Assembly: GCA_900552525.1 (NCBI GenBank)
Contig: UNSK01000001.1
Span: 62,001-126,000 of the forward strand
Origin: Candidatus Gastranaerophilales bacterium
GTDB lineage: Bacteria > Cyanobacteriota > Vampirovibrionia > Gastranaerophilales > Gastranaerophilaceae
Reading direction: 5' to 3'
DNA: 64,000 nt
Below the pieces are notes generated by a model that made no database searches, was not told the DNA's origin, and saw nothing but the letters and a program-made list of their open reading frames with translations. The position numbers were made by a program, and so were the translations under genes. Positions 1 through 8,761 of the stretch are shown here, piece by piece (positions within the stretch are counted from its first letter, which is position 1; every line of letters starts with the position of its first letter).

Positions 1-638
1 CTGCTAACCTTCCTGCTGCGCAATATCGCGATTATATAGAAGAACCGTATGTGAAAGTTTCTATTATTACTCCAAACGATTATGTAGGTACGCTGATGGA
101 TTTGTGCCAGACAAAACGCGGTATTTTTATTAACATGAACTATCTTGATAAAGTCCGTGTCGATTTGATTTATCATTTACCGCTGAGTGAAGTTATTACA
201 GATTTCTACGACCAGCTTAAATCTCGCTCAAAAGGCTATGCAAGTTTGGATTACGAATTTGAAGATTACAAACGCTCAAAACTTATCAAACTTGATGTAA
301 TGCTTGCAGGAGAAGTGGTTGATGCACTTTCTGTAATCTGCCATGAGGATAACGCGTATTATATCGGGCAGAAGCTTACAGAGAAATTAAAAACCATTAT
401 TCCGCGCCAGATGTTCGAAGTTCCTATTCAGGCTGCAATCGGCGGCAGAGTAATCGCAAGAACAAATATCAAAGCTCTTAGAAAAAGTGTACTTGATAAA
501 TGTTACGGCGGTGATATCTCGCGTAAGCGCAAGCTTCTGGAAAAACAGAAAAAAGGTAAAAAGCGTATGAAAGCTATCGGACGCGTAGAAGTTCCGCAGG
601 AAGCTTTCATGGCTGTGCTGAGCCTCGAAGAAGAATAA
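1..638 (+). CDS. lepA: Elongation factor 4 (LepA), C-terminal part, truncated by window edge
   Basis: The reading frame is open from base 3, so the 5' part lies outside the window; about 211 C-terminal residues remain of a protein that is normally about 600. The segment around [13 protein letters not shown], followed by the stretch near [12 protein letters not shown], is characteristic of the LepA/EF4 EF-G-V-like and C-terminal domains. The Lys/Arg-rich tail ([16 protein letters not shown]) matches the rRNA-contacting end of the family. EF4 is a ribosomal GTPase that acts on stalled or mispositioned ribosomes; the GTPase domain itself is not visible here. The GTG at 51 is an internal Val codon and not the start. 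Confidence 0.93.
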   Translation, partial: ANLPAAQYRDYIEEPYVKVSIITPNDYVGTLMDLCQTKRGIFINMNYLDKVRVDLIYHLPLSEVITDFYDQLKSRSKGYASLDYEFEDYKRSKLIKLDVMLAGEVVDALSVICHEDNAYYIGQKLTEKLKTIIPRQMFEVPIQAAIGGRVIARTNIKALRKSVLDKCYGGDISRKRKLLEKQKKGKKRMKAIGRVEVPQEAFMAVLSLEEE

Positions 639-642
639 AAAA

Positions 643-813
643 TTATTTCTTGATAATATAATTCGGAGTACTGTCCTTTGTAAAGTTCAGCAGATTTGTG
701 TGGGAATCGTGTACTTTTGCGTTGAATTTATATTTTAATGCTTTTTTCAGCGGATTTGTATGCCCCTGTGCGCTGACAAATTTAGACAGCAATGGTGAAA
801 TACTGCTAATCAT
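643..813 (-). CDS. Small hypothetical protein (56 aa)
   Basis: I do not recognise this product. The ATG at 813 has a good ribosome binding site (AAAGGAT, 9 nt upstream on the minus strand). A longer frame back to a TTG at 882 has no such site, so I chose the shorter start. The product is Lys-rich and soluble-looking, with no signal peptide. It is convergent with lepA, with 4 bp between the stops. The opposite-strand frame at 698-898 is judged a shadow. The gene could be spurious, as nothing else supports it. Confidence 0.4.
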   Translation of the reverse strand: MISSISPLLSKFVSAQGHTNPLKKALKYKFNAKVHDSHTNLLNFTKDSTPNYIIKK

Positions 814-1026
814 TTTATGTATATCCTTTCGGGTAGTGTATAAATCCTCCCCTCTAAAGAGGTGTTCTTTTATTTTAATCAAAAAAAATAAAATGTAAAG
901 ATTTTTTAAAAAATCTAAGCTTACTGGTCGAAAGAGTATGTATTTAGTATACCCGTTGCGTGACGTCTTGGTTTATGTTATCCTTTAGGAAAATGAATAG
1001 TATAAACATTATAATAAGGAGCGCGT

Positions 1027-1584
1027 ATGATTTCAGTAAACGATTTAAAGAATGGCTTGACACTTGAGCTTGATAACGGCTTGTGGAGCGTTGTTGAATT
1101 TTTACACGTAAAACCTGGTAAAGGTGCAGCTTTCGTTAGAACTAAGCTTAAAAACGTAGAAAGCGGAAACGTTATAGAAAAAACTTTTAGAGCCGGTGAA
1201 AAAGTTGCTAAAGCCATGCTTGACCGTAGAGAAATGCAATACTTATATAAAGAAGGTAAAGATTACGTTATGATGGATAACGAAACCTATGAACAGATTC
1301 AATTGACAGAAGATCAGGTTGGCGATGGTATAAAATACCTTAAGGAAAACATGATTGTTCAGGTTCTTAAACATGATACAAGAATTATTGGTGTTGATAT
1401 TCCGGCACACGTTGAGTTGGAAGTTGTTGATACTCCGCCGGCTGAAAAGGGCAATACTGCTCAGGGCGGTACAAAACCTGCTACACTTGAAACAGGTGCT
1501 GTAGTTCAGGTTCCGTTCTTTGTTTCTAACGGTGATGTAATCAGAGTCGACACCAGAAGCAACGAATATTTGGATAGATGCTAG
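1027..1584 (+). CDS. efp: Elongation factor P
   Basis: EF-P enters ribosomes stalled at polyproline stretches and restores peptide-bond formation. The 185-residue length is standard. The N-terminal KOW-like domain carries the loop KPGKGAAF, with Lys32 at the position that is post-translationally modified in many bacteria. OB domains follow, and the C-terminus near [20 protein letters not shown] matches the family signature. No EF-P modification gene lies in the window. An AAGGAG box sits just upstream of the ATG, and a TATAAT at 1010-1015 lies very close to it. It is followed 36 bp later by accB, the gene order usual in cyanobacteria. Confidence 0.97.
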   Translation: MISVNDLKNGLTLELDNGLWSVVEFLHVKPGKGAAFVRTKLKNVESGNVIEKTFRAGEKVAKAMLDRREMQYLYKEGKDYVMMDNETYEQIQLTEDQVGDGIKYLKENMIVQVLKHDTRIIGVDIPAHVELEVVDTPPAEKGNTAQGGTKPATLETGAVVQVPFFVSNGDVIRVDTRSNEYLDRC

Positions 1585-1620
1585 AGCGTCTTTAGTCGAG
1601 AAACTAAAAAGGAAAAGATT

Positions 1621-2076
1621 ATGAAGTTTGAATCAGATTATATAGAAAAATTAGCAAAAATAATTGCAGATAACGGCTTGACAGAAATTTCGCTGGAAGA
1701 CGGCGAACAGGCAATTACAATCAGAAAAGATTTACCGGAAGTTAATATGTTAGCATCTGCACCGGCAGCAATGCCTGCTGCTGTTCCAGCTGCTGTACCG
1801 GCTTCTTCTCCTGCTGCTGAAGCAAAACCTGCGGAAGCAAAAGGAAAAGCTATAACTTCGCCTATGGTAGGTACTTTCTATGCAGCATCTTCTCCGGAAG
1901 CTGCACCGTTTGTCGAGGTTGGGTCTACTGTTAATGTCGGTGACGTTGTTTGTATTATTGAAGCAATGAAATTGATGAATGAAATTAAGTCAGAACAGGC
2001 TGGAAAAGTTGTTCAAATCTGTGTTAAAAACGGTGACCCTATTGAATTCGGTCAAGTTTTAATGTATGTGGAATAG
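1621..2076 (+). CDS. accB: Biotin carboxyl carrier protein of acetyl-CoA carboxylase
   Basis: AccB carries the biotin that shuttles CO2 between the biotin carboxylase (AccC) and the carboxyltransferase (AccA/AccD) in the first step of fatty-acid synthesis. The 151-residue protein has an N-terminal helical region, a flexible Ala/Pro linker (about residues 45-75) and a C-terminal biotinyl domain. The biotinylation motif EAMKLMNEI places the modified Lys at position 117. A GGAAAAG box precedes the ATG. It is in one operon with efp and accC; the matching accA and accD genes lie separately at 48.1-49.9 kb. Confidence 0.97.
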   Translation: MKFESDYIEKLAKIIADNGLTEISLEDGEQAITIRKDLPEVNMLASAPAAMPAAVPAAVPASSPAAEAKPAEAKGKAITSPMVGTFYAASSPEAAPFVEVGSTVNVGDVVCIIEAMKLMNEIKSEQAGKVVQICVKNGDPIEFGQVLMYVE

Positions 2077-2148
2077 AGTTTAACGATTGAGAAGTTTAGG
2101 AGTTGAGAACAGATTATGTCTCAACTTTTAAACTATAGGGAATTAAAT

Positions 2149-3513
2149 ATGTTTAAAAGAGTATTAATAGCAAATAGAGGTGAAATAGCAGTAAGAGTTA
2201 TAAGAGCGTGCAGGGAGCTTGGTATCCCTACTGTTGCAGTGTATTCACAGGCTGATGCAAAATCTCTTCATGTAAGACTTGCAACAGACGCATATTGTAT
2301 AGGTCCTGCTCCGAGTGCGCAGAGCTATTTAAGCATTCCTGCAATCATTTCTACAGCGTTAATGACAGGATGTGATGCAATTCATCCGGGGTACGGTTTT
2401 ATGTCTGAAAGAGCAGATTTTGTTGATATTTGTACCGAGCACGGTATAAAATTCATCGGGCCTTCTGCTGACTCTATGAGAAAAATGGGTGACAAGGCAA
2501 CTGCAAGAAAGACAATGATTGAAAATGATGTTCCTGTAACTCCGGGTACAGGTCTTTTGGAATCATTAGAGCAGGCAAGGGAATTTGCTCATAAGGCAGG
2601 TTATCCGATTATCCTGAAAGCTACTGCCGGCGGCGGCGGAAAGGGTATGAGAATTGTTCGAAGCGATGATGAGTTAGAATCAAATATGAACCTTTGCCAG
2701 ATGGAAGCAGAAAAATTCTTTGGCAATCCGGGGATTTATGCAGAAAAATTCTTAGAAAATCCTAGACATATTGAGGTTCAAATACTTGGTGATTCATTTG
2801 GCAACGTAATTCACCTTGGCGAAAGAGATTGTTCAATTCAAAGACGTCATCAGAAACTTTTGGAAGAAGCTCCTTCTCCGGCTATTGACGAAAAGACAAG
2901 AAAAGAAATGGGTGCTGCTGCTGTTCGTGCTGCTAAGGCTATCGGATATGAAGGTGCAGGAACCTGCGAATTTCTTCTTGACCACGACGGCAAATGGTAT
3001 TTTATGGAGATGAATACAAGGGTTCAGGTTGAACATTGTGTTACTGAAATGATTTCTCAGATTGATATTGTAAGAGAACAGATACTCGTAGCTTCCGGTA
3101 AGAAGCTTGGTTACACTCAGGACGATGTACTGTTGAGGGGACATGCAATTGAGTGCCGTATTAATGCTGAGGATCCTGATCATGACTTTATGCCGTGCCC
3201 TGGAAAAATTGACGGATATTTTGCTCCGGGAGGATTTGGCATAAGAGTTGATTCTCATGTGTATCCGGGATATTCAATTCCGCCTTATTATGATTCAATG
3301 ATTGGAAAATTAATCTGCTGGGGTGAAAATAGAAACGAAGCCAGACGCAGAATGTATCAGGCATTGAAAGAGTATGTTGTGACTGGTATTAAAACTACAA
3401 TACCTTTCCATCAGCAGATTGTAGAAGACGAAGTCTTTATGAGCGGAAACTTTAATACCGGATTTATTGAAGATTTCTACAAACGTCAGGGCAAAGAATT
3501 TAAATCTGAATAA
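2149..3513 (+). CDS. accC: Biotin carboxylase subunit of acetyl-CoA carboxylase
   Basis: AccC carboxylates the biotin of AccB using ATP and bicarbonate. I start it at 2149, where the canonical N-terminus MFKRVLIANRGEIAVR begins and a TAGGGA box sits about 8 nt upstream. An in-frame ATG at 2116 would add 11 residues unlike the family. This gives 454 aa, the usual length. Visible signatures are the Gly-rich ATP-grasp loop KATAGGGGKGMR, the RDCSIQRRHQK segment and EMNTRVQVEH. Seventy-two base pairs separate it from accB. A strong hairpin terminator follows the stop. Confidence 0.97.
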   Translation: MFKRVLIANRGEIAVRVIRACRELGIPTVAVYSQADAKSLHVRLATDAYCIGPAPSAQSYLSIPAIISTALMTGCDAIHPGYGFMSERADFVDICTEHGIKFIGPSADSMRKMGDKATARKTMIENDVPVTPGTGLLESLEQAREFAHKAGYPIILKATAGGGGKGMRIVRSDDELESNMNLCQMEAEKFFGNPGIYAEKFLENPRHIEVQILGDSFGNVIHLGERDCSIQRRHQKLLEEAPSPAIDEKTRKEMGAAAVRAAKAIGYEGAGTCEFLLDHDGKWYFMEMNTRVQVEHCVTEMISQIDIVREQILVASGKKLGYTQDDVLLRGHAIECRINAEDPDHDFMPCPGKIDGYFAPGGFGIRVDSHVYPGYSIPPYYDSMIGKLICWGENRNEARRRMYQALKEYVVTGIKTTIPFHQQIVEDEVFMSGNFNTGFIEDFYKRQGKEFKSE

Positions 3514-3514
3514 A

Positions 3515-3552
3515 AAATTAACGGGTGAGATATTTATCTCACCCGTTAATTA
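3515..3552. terminator. Bidirectional terminator between accC and a convergent gene
   Basis: A near-perfect stem, with arms TTAACGGGTGAGATA and TATCTCACCCGTTAA, is flanked by A-rich sequence on the left and AAT/T-rich sequence on the right. It lies between the accC stop and the stop of the minus-strand frame ending at 3546, so it can serve both strands. Confidence 0.8.
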
Positions 3553-4219
3553 CAAGTTTCTGTTTGACTAATAATATTAAAACCGTCTTTATCGTACTTG
3601 TATTCTACTGTCATTTTTTTGCCATTAATGTCAGTTCGAACTTTTTTGGTTATTGAACCGCTTTTGTTATTGAATTTTTCTACATTGTTAGTTTTGATGT
3701 TTTCAACGGGTCTGGTTTGCGGCTGGTGTGTTTTTTGTGAAACCGGCATTTGTTCATTCGTTGGTACCGGAGTTTGTTCTCCTGATTGAGGCTTTGTAGC
3801 GGTTTTAGCTTTTATACTCATCTTGGCGGCGCATTGTCTGATACCCAGCAATGCCAAAATAGATACGCCGGTTTCAACCCCGCCATCCATTGCTTTTTCC
3901 ATCGCTTGAACCGCTTCTTCGTGTGTTTTTGCATTGTAATATTCTTTTTTCCTTCAAGAACTTTACTTATGCCTTTGTAAGCAGTATATGTACCAAGAGC
4001 AGCTCCGGCGGTTAAGGCTATAGCAGGGCCTACTCCAGGAATTGCGGCAACAGCAGCAAATCCTGCAATTGTACTTGCAGGAGTTAAAGTTCTTGTTAAG
4101 CTAAAACCATTTTCATCGCAAAACATCCCTTTTACGAAGTTTTTTGCACTTTTTAAACCTATTTTGCCAATTTCTTCCCAGGATAATTCTGCCCTGCCAT
4201 ACAACCTGAATAATCCCAT
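3546..4219 (-). pseudogene. Hypothetical protein split by a -1 frameshift (decayed gene or programmed shift)
   Basis: Two overlapping minus-strand frames (3818-4219 and 3546-3902) make one sensible protein if the reading shifts by -1 at an A-run. The upstream frame reads up to VLEGKK (codons GGA AAA AAG at 3952-3944), and the downstream frame continues as EYYNAKTHEEAVQAM. The first part has a Gly/Ala-rich hydrophobic stretch (about residues 50-80, possibly a membrane hairpin); the second has a Pro/Gln-rich linker and a charged end. The unshifted product would be 133 aa with a basic, unrelated-looking tail. A third frame upstream (about 4220-4320, minus strand) also looks protein-like, which suggests a further frameshift and hence decay. 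The protein family is not recognised. Confidence 0.55.
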
Positions 4220-4388
4220 AACTTGTTTTTTGATGTGTCAACTTCTTTTGCAACTTTCTGCAGATACTCATTTTTAATAGAGTTCAAGACAACAGGGAAA
4301 AGTTGGAACAGATTTATAAAATCATGAGAGATTTAATCGATTAATTGCATGAAATTTCTGGGGGAGTTATAATTAATTTATATTCTAT

Positions 4389-4460
4389 GCGGATGTAATT
4401 CAGTGGTAGAATGCAACCTTCCCAAGGTTGACGTCGCGGGTTCGAGTCCCGTCGTCCGCT
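4389..4460 (+). tRNA. tRNA-Gly (anticodon CCC)
   Basis: The sequence folds as a cloverleaf of 72 nt. The acceptor stem pairs GCGGATG with CGTCCGC (one G-U). The anticodon arm is CAACC, loop TTCCCAA, GGTTG, giving anticodon CCC. The T arm is GCGGG, loop TTCGAGT, CCCGT. The 3' CCA is not encoded. A terminator hairpin follows directly. Confidence 0.96.
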
Positions 4461-4462
4461 AA

Positions 4463-4497
4463 TAAAAAAGAGTCACGAAAGCGGCTCTTTTTTATTT
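4463..4497 (+). terminator. Intrinsic terminator of tRNA-Gly
   Basis: An AAAAAAGAG...CTCTTTTTT stem (with one T-G pair next to it) ends in a T-run immediately after the tRNA. Confidence 0.8.
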
Positions 4498-5212
4498 GAA
4501 TTAGCAAAATATATTATATTTTTACGTTTAGTTTGAGAAAACAACCAGTTTGAGAATTTCGGGCAACGTTATTTTTTCATTTCTAAGTTGGAAATTTCAT
4601 TTTTGAAGTCGGTGTAAAATAACATATAAAATGAATACAAACAGACAGGTCGGAATTTTAGGCAAGATAAGTCGGAAACAAAGATTATATATGTTTGAAT
4701 TTTTTCGAAACCTGAATATGTGGAACTTATATGGCTCAAATTCAATATAATCGTTAATTATAAAAATCGGTAAAATCTAATACTGCAAACAATTACATCG
4801 CAAATTTCAAAAATAACATCAAATTTGAGAATTTCTCATAGAAAATATTAATTTTACAAATCTGCGGAACCAATTTCTTGAAACTTGCGGAACCCAAACT
4901 ACAATCAAATCACTACAATATTTGTATTTCTCATATTTTTTATTCTTACACCGTTGAGAATTTTTCTCAAAATATATGAGAGTCAATACCCACTCAATTT
5001 GTTCCGCCATTAGTTTTTCATTTTTTCGCTTAACTTGGATGTAAATCATCTGGAATATCCTCCATGTTTTTACAATTATTACAAACTCGTCCATCTCCTA
5101 TTGTATGCCAATAATTGGACAGATAAAGGCTGAATGATAAAGTATCCACTAGAGGGGAAGTATGTTGAAAAAAAATTTATTTTAAGGTTTAATAGTAAAA
5201 AAGGATTTAACA
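4498..5212. other. 715-bp stretch without a convincing gene
   Basis: Very AT-rich. The only sizeable frame (4819-5094, minus strand) has no ribosome binding site and an unlikely composition, so I reject it. The region contains repeated copies of AGTTTGAGAA (4530 and 4547) and two palindromes with related arms: TGAGAA/TTCTCA at 4826-4838 and TTGAGAA/TTCTCAA at 4954-4970. A tiny frame at 5162-5185 (7 codons) with an AGGGGAAG box lies just ahead of the 5213 gene and could be a leader peptide. The region may hold regulatory sites or decayed sequence. Confidence 0.5.
4528..4540 (+). repeat. Left copy of a 13-bp inverted repeat
   Basis: TTAGTTTGAGAAA here is exactly inverted at 5920-5932 as TTTCTCAAACTAA. 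The pair bounds about 1.4 kb that includes the lineage gene at 5213. A second partial direct copy (AGTTTGAGAA) starts at 4547. Confidence 0.6.
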
Positions 5213-5839
5213 ATGCGTATAAATTTTAATACCAATCAATTACAACAAAATCATACAAATTTTAAATCGAAACTTCCAAGTGTGAATGCAACTTATAATA
5301 TTGATAAAGTTTATGCAAAATTCATTCCTGATTACTGGCAAGAATTTGCAAGAGATAGTCTTTCTATTACCCATTATTGCAGAGATAAAGCTATAGCAGA
5401 ATCTCCATTAAAAGAAACATTAGAAAAGCTTTATAACAATTTTGATAATAATATTTTGTCTCTAAGCTGCATAAAAAAACAGATAAACTCAAAAAAATAC
5501 ACTGATGAATTTGTTTTCCGATTATATAAAAATACGGATGAATTTTTAAAAGACTCTAAAAGTATTGATGATTTTAATACGTCAAAAAACTACTTGAATA
5601 GAGAAATAAGAGTAAAAGAAGTACTTTCAGGTAATTATTCCATAGAAATTAATGGTTCAGCAAAAATATATGAAAAAAAATATGATGATAAGGATGTATT
5701 ACATAAAAATGTTGTTGATGTCTTAACAAAAGTATTGAATGATATTGTAAAACCTCAAACTGATGCACATAGAGCTATATATAACACATATAACAGTCGG
5801 GATGAAGAGATTTTTTTAAAAGCTTTTAGAGAACAATAA
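5213..5839 (+). CDS. Hypothetical lineage-specific protein (208 aa) with N-terminal F-K-S motif
   Basis: I do not recognise a domain. The ATG has an AAAGGAT box about 9 nt upstream. There is no signal peptide or membrane segment. The sequence is rich in Lys, Asn and Asp with predicted helices and ends in a charged helix. The N-terminus contains HTNFKSK (Phe17-Lys-Ser), a variant of the F-[KRN]-[GS] motif shared with several other unrelated proteins in this window. It stands alone between a gene-poor region and the 5972 gene, and lies between the 13-bp inverted repeats. Confidence 0.75.
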   Translation: MRINFNTNQLQQNHTNFKSKLPSVNATYNIDKVYAKFIPDYWQEFARDSLSITHYCRDKAIAESPLKETLEKLYNNFDNNILSLSCIKKQINSKKYTDEFVFRLYKNTDEFLKDSKSIDDFNTSKNYLNREIRVKEVLSGNYSIEINGSAKIYEKKYDDKDVLHKNVVDVLTKVLNDIVKPQTDAHRAIYNTYNSRDEEIFLKAFREQ

Positions 5840-5919
5840 ATGTTTTTATAACTAATATTCCTATGTGAACAAATTATAATTTTTTTTAGATTTCGAATAA
5901 TCAAAACTACTTGTTAAAA

Positions 5920-5932
5920 TTTCTCAAACTAA
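5920..5932 (-). repeat. Right copy of the 13-bp inverted repeat
   Basis: TTTCTCAAACTAA is the exact inverse of 4528-4540. It lies between the 5213 gene and the 5972 gene, and close upstream of the latter's ribosome binding site (AGGAG). Confidence 0.6.
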
Positions 5933-5971
5933 GTGTTCATTTGCATATATTTTTAGGAGTTTTAAATCTGT

Positions 5972-7099
5972 ATGAATATTAATGCTGGCAACAGACAACA
6001 ACTTGTTTTTAATGGTTATGATGTAATGCCTCTGAAAGGGATTTATATGCAAGGGCTTGTAAGCCCTGCCGAGCTTCAGATTTTTAAAGAAATGAAATCA
6101 ATATCTGCAAAAGAGGGATTTGATTTATTTGTTAACCATAATAATCATTCAATAACAACAAAACAGAATACTAAAATACAGAAAGACAATAAACTTTCGA
6201 TATGGGCGCAAGATAATAAGGCTTTTATAAAAAATAAAATCGGCAAGGTTTTGCTATGGAATTCAAAAGAACCTGTTTTTAACAATATCGCACCTTTCAA
6301 TGATTATAAAATTGATGCCGGACGATATATACCAAGAGGCGGCAATTATTATCTGGGTTATAAACCAGGAGGGGAAAAGTGGCTCTTAATAAATAGTATG
6401 TCGATTACCGATGAAAAGTCTTTTGAAACATTTGGCGATACTCCTACAAAGAAGCATTTGTGCGAGCTCTTTGATGTAAAACCTGAGAATATTTATGTAA
6501 TAAACGAATTTACAAGCGACCTTGATGAATACGTTAGACCTATAAGGTTTCCGTATATTCTGGTAAATGATTATTCGGCTTCTTTAAAAAATATTGAAAA
6601 GATGCGGGATAAATTTATTGACTCTGCTGAAACGTATGAAAAATTGAAATCTTATATTACAAGTCAAATGAAAAATGAAAATGAAAATCCTTTTTGTGAA
6701 TCATGCGATGAAAGATGCCAAAAGTTAAAGCAATTCGGGTTTAAACCAATTAAGATAGCTGGAAAATATGCAGATGATATTAATTTTATGAATGCATTAG
6801 CTTTTGAGAATTCAAACGGCAAACTGTTATATATAACTAATTCAACGAAACATTCAACTCCTGACCTCGAGTATCTGGAAACACTCTTTGAAAAAGATTT
6901 GAGGGGGCACATTGAAAATATTGCGGATATTTACTTTGTATCCGGCGGGAAAAGAGAAGAAGCGCAGGAATTTTTCTCAAGAGGATTTGCAAAGGGGAAT
7001 GTAATAATGGATGTTCTGGCGAACCGTCTTGGCGGTATACATTGTATGTGCTCAGAAATCCCTAATTTTGATATATTTACCACGAGTTCCTCTAAATAG
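5972..7099 (+). CDS. Hypothetical lineage-specific protein (375 aa) with N-terminal F-N-G motif
   Basis: I know no characterised relative. An AGGAG box about 15 nt upstream supports the ATG. The N-terminus reads LVFNGYDVMPLKGIYMQGL, a style I associate with Gastranaerophilales proteins (from memory, unchecked); Phe13-Asn-Gly15 fits the shared short motif. A Cys-rich segment (CESCDERC, about residues 243-250) could bind metal or form disulfides. There is no signal peptide or transmembrane helix, so the protein is probably cytoplasmic or exported by an unconventional route. It is followed by the flagellar operon after 75 bp, but a TATAAT at 7142 suggests that operon starts separately. Confidence 0.78.
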   Translation: MNINAGNRQQLVFNGYDVMPLKGIYMQGLVSPAELQIFKEMKSISAKEGFDLFVNHNNHSITTKQNTKIQKDNKLSIWAQDNKAFIKNKIGKVLLWNSKEPVFNNIAPFNDYKIDAGRYIPRGGNYYLGYKPGGEKWLLINSMSITDEKSFETFGDTPTKKHLCELFDVKPENIYVINEFTSDLDEYVRPIRFPYILVNDYSASLKNIEKMRDKFIDSAETYEKLKSYITSQMKNENENPFCESCDERCQKLKQFGFKPIKIAGKYADDINFMNALAFENSNGKLLYITNSTKHSTPDLEYLETLFEKDLRGHIENIADIYFVSGGKREEAQEFFSRGFAKGNVIMDVLANRLGGIHCMCSEIPNFDIFTTSSSK

Positions 7100-7174
7100 T
7101 TGATGTGTTTTTTCCCTGAATAAGCTACGATAAGTTAGGACTATAATAAGCGTTTTTCTTAGGGAAATGTAAGT

Positions 7175-8263
7175 ATGATAAATTCAGTATTTTTTGATGA
7201 ATTATATAAACAGTTTGCATGGTTCGATTCCGTGTTTACTCCGGTTGTCAAAAACTGCAGCAGTGAATTTTTCTATGACGGATTTGAATACAAGCTCGCT
7301 TCAATAAGTACGAATATGAATGTTCTTTCTCAGAACGAAACCTTTTTTGTTACGAAAGTTAAGATAAACGCTAAAAACGATGTTTATATAAGAATTTCAC
7401 AGGATGCTATAAATGTAATTCTGGATAAAGTTCTTGGTAAAAACAACAGAAGGTTTGATCTCTCAGAGGTCTCAGAGCTGGAAGCTAGAATTATTACATC
7501 ATTCAATGACTTTTTGTACGAAACGCTGGCACCTAATTTTACGATTGAACCGCACAGAAGGTATAACGAAATACTTCATCTTACGTATTTTGTTAAGAGC
7601 GAAATTTCTGATACGGCGGCAAAGTTTATAATATCTGTGCCTAAAGAAATCCTTAATCCTCAGACTCTGGAAGCTAAAGAGCCGAGATTTGAGGATAAAG
7701 ATTTTGCAAACAGCCTTGTTGATGTAAATCTTGTTCTGGGAACTACAACCTTTCCTGTTGCAGATATTAAAAAACTTGATGTTGGAGATATTGTTGTTTT
7801 TGAGAACAGCAACTCTTCAGAAATGACTCTGGTATGCAGTAATATTGTACAAAAATTTCGGGTCAAACCTAATATTAAAATTATAGAACCGTATGATACC
7901 GGCGGAGGAGATGGTATGGAAGATAATACAAATACTAATTTGTGGGATAGTATTCAAGTCGATATGTCGGCTGAATTTGATAAAGTGAAAGTCACTCTCG
8001 GAGAACTTAAGAGTATTGAGGAAGGGTTAATAGTTGATTTGTGCTCTGTTTATGACAATAAAGTTTCTCTAAAGGTTGGCGGAAAAGTTGTAGCAGCTGG
8101 AGAGCTTGTTATCATAAACGACAGATTTGGCGTAAGAATAGAGAAGGTTAACGACTCATCTTCTTCGGAGCCTGCTGATGAACATACGGAAGCTGCACCG
8201 GATGATGAAGCTCCGGCAGAAGATTTCGACTACAGCGATTTTGAAGTTGAAGAGAACCAGTAA
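7175..8263 (+). CDS. Flagellar motor switch protein with two SPOA domains (FliN/FliM family)
   Basis: The protein has an N-terminal domain (about 1-170) and then two SPOA/FliN-type domains: about 181-236 (VDVNLVLGTTTFPVADIKKL, GDIVVFEN) and about 258-326 (VKVTLGELKSIEEGLIVDL, then a Gly-Gly-Lys hairpin). An acidic tail covers about 330-362. SPOA proteins build the cytoplasmic C-ring (FliM/FliN) or the type III sorting platform (SctQ). The neighbouring fliO-fliP-fliQ-fliR genes make the flagellar role more likely. I leave the symbol open because length and double SPOA also fit FliM/FliN fusions or SctQ-like proteins. AGGGAAA precedes the ATG. Confidence 0.85.
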   Translation: MINSVFFDELYKQFAWFDSVFTPVVKNCSSEFFYDGFEYKLASISTNMNVLSQNETFFVTKVKINAKNDVYIRISQDAINVILDKVLGKNNRRFDLSEVSELEARIITSFNDFLYETLAPNFTIEPHRRYNEILHLTYFVKSEISDTAAKFIISVPKEILNPQTLEAKEPRFEDKDFANSLVDVNLVLGTTTFPVADIKKLDVGDIVVFENSNSSEMTLVCSNIVQKFRVKPNIKIIEPYDTGGGDGMEDNTNTNLWDSIQVDMSAEFDKVKVTLGELKSIEEGLIVDLCSVYDNKVSLKVGGKVVAAGELVIINDRFGVRIEKVNDSSSSEPADEHTEAAPDDEAPAEDFDYSDFEVEENQ

Positions 8264-8313
8264 AGTTTGACTTCACAAAAAACGGAGTTAAAAAATAAAT
8301 AGAGGATTGTGTC

Positions 8314-8739
8314 ATGGGATATTTAGCAAATTTTATGGTATATACACTTGCGATGATAGGTGTAATTGCGATTGCGCTTATTGTTTTTAAGAATGCAAAT
8401 TCCTTCGGCGGTGCAGGGAAATCTAAGCACCTTAAGGTTATTGATACTCTTTCAATTGCGCCGAGAAAGACGTTATACGTTGTTTCAACCGGCAGAGAAA
8501 AGTTTCTTATTGCTGGTGATGTCGGAAATACGACATTGATTTCAAAATTAGAAACTTCAGCGAAAGAAATTGAACCGGCTGTTTGTGAAACAAATGATTT
8601 CAAAGAAACTATGGCGAGTTTGTCCAAAGCAAAGTCAAGCTATATGGATAAATCAAATATTGGAATAAAATCAAGTCTGTTATCTCAAAGCAGGCAGGAA
8701 CACTCTGTACTGAAAAATTTGGCAGAGAGAATGAGGTAA
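8314..8739 (+). CDS. fliO: Flagellar biosynthetic protein FliO
   Basis: This small membrane protein of 141 aa has one N-terminal transmembrane helix (about residues 6-27). It is followed by the typical FliO cytoplasmic domain around LKVIDTLSIAPRKTLYVVS and EKFLIAGDVGNTTLIS. FliO helps assemble FliP into the flagellar export gate and is normally absent from injectisomes, so it argues for a flagellum. A GAGGAT box precedes the ATG. It sits between the SPOA gene and fliP, the common order. Confidence 0.88.
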   Translation: MGYLANFMVYTLAMIGVIAIALIVFKNANSFGGAGKSKHLKVIDTLSIAPRKTLYVVSTGREKFLIAGDVGNTTLISKLETSAKEIEPAVCETNDFKETMASLSKAKSSYMDKSNIGIKSSLLSQSRQEHSVLKNLAERMR

Positions 8740-8761
8740 ACTTACCCCTGAAGGAGAAATT

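Noticed and set aside
4819..5094. 91-residue minus-strand frame
   Set aside because: No ribosome site, odd composition, and the DNA below it is repeat- and palindrome-rich.
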